Below are positions 63,893-64,000 of a stretch of 64,000 nt of DNA, piece after piece. The notes below the pieces were generated by a model. The model had not been told where the DNA came from. It made no database searches and was given only the letters and a program-made list of their open reading frames with translations. Within the stretch, counting starts at the first letter, position 1. Every line of letters begins with the position of its first letter. The DNA is from Clostridium zeae (GTDB lineage: Bacteria > Bacillota > Clostridia > Clostridiales > Clostridiaceae): contig NZ_BMBA01000001.1 of assembly GCF_017312485.1 (NCBI RefSeq), positions 1,750,396 to 1,814,395 of the forward strand, written 5' to 3'. The position numbers were made by a program, and so were the translations under genes.

Positions 63893-64000
63893 TTATTTTA
63901 GTGATTTCATAAAAACTTCTGCACTTCCTACGTTAGTCGCAACTGGTATATGATGAACATCACATAATCTTATCAATGCCGTAACGTCTGGTTCATGTGG
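63893..64000 (-). CDS. mgsA: Methylglyoxal synthase, C-terminal 35 codons
   Basis: The window edge truncates the 5' part. The visible end '[20 protein letters not shown]' followed by EVFMKSLK and a TAA at 63893-63895 is the conserved C-terminus of methylglyoxal synthase, including the His and 'PVATN' of the phosphate/active-site region. The enzyme makes methylglyoxal from dihydroxyacetone phosphate. mgsA close to the min/mre-spoIVF region is common in clostridia. Confidence 0.85.
   Translation of the reverse strand, partial: PHEPDVTALIRLCDVHHIPVATNVGSAEVFMKSLK

Overview
The window is a low-GC, AT-rich Gram-positive chromosome segment. It most likely comes from a spore-forming Clostridium sensu stricto with butyrate/butanol-type metabolism. 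The evidence is the spoIVFA-spoIVFB-rplU-prp-rpmA-obg neighbourhood, the N-terminally extended L27 with its Prp protease, strong AGGAGG-type ribosome sites, a BdhA-like butanol dehydrogenase, an S-box metNIQ operon and an L21 leader. I name no species. No rRNA, tRNA, CRISPR array or intact mobile element was seen.

Layout. 0-1 kb: the tail of a probable macrodomain protein overlapping a sirtuin whose catalytic His is replaced by Gln (SirTM type). 1-11.5 kb: an oxidoreductase and stress region. One module is cupin, iron alcohol dehydrogenase and CMD-family protein; a second is EFR1 ferredoxin-flavodoxin, CMD protein, a cupin collapsed to 36 codons, and iron alcohol dehydrogenase. Three promoters have the 19-bp spacer of MerR-type control, and one intact and one broken MerR gene lie nearby. 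The region also holds a DXS-like transketolase and a divergent XRE regulator/reductase pair. 11.5-17.1 kb: a sigma-54 system (PAS-PAS-AAA-Fis activator, -24/-12 promoter, three upstream repeats) driving a CoA-transferase, a GntP permease and a MaoC hydratase. Together these would import an (R)-3-hydroxyacid, probably 3-hydroxybutyrate, activate it and dehydrate it. 17.5-20.2 kb: two COG4705 membrane proteins. 20.7-28.7 kb: two very large secreted glycanases, GH43 arabinanase-like and GH16 laminarinase-like, both with internal repeats. 28.7-31.5 kb: a graveyard of transposase relics and broken host genes.

31.8-40.3 kb: rlmD with an RDD protein, a SAM-riboswitch-controlled metNI operon with two metQ genes, an MFS exporter, a TSUP permease and a small secreted orphan. 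40.7-47.1 kb: alpha-glucan use. Maltose phosphorylase, glucan phosphorylase and beta-phosphoglucomutase are grouped with a LacI regulator and palindromic operators; the phosphorylases conserve glycosidic energy as glucose 1-phosphate. 47.3-64 kb: conserved housekeeping genes (comEA, dacF, LCP-ridA-rluA, yqeK, yhbY-nadD, obg, rplU-prp-rpmA, RNase G with its radical-SAM/DUF2344 partners, spoIVFAB, and the end of mgsA), nearly all on the minus strand and split into short operons by clear terminators.

Two dispersed, structured intergenic repeat families run through the window (three copies each). One copy sits inside a 372-bp inverted-repeat-bounded element between rng and rplU. No single obvious new defence or biosynthetic system is present. 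The best candidates for novelty are the collapsed cupin module, the COG4705 pair, the GH16 fusion carrying an internal sortase-like anchor, and the structured repeats.
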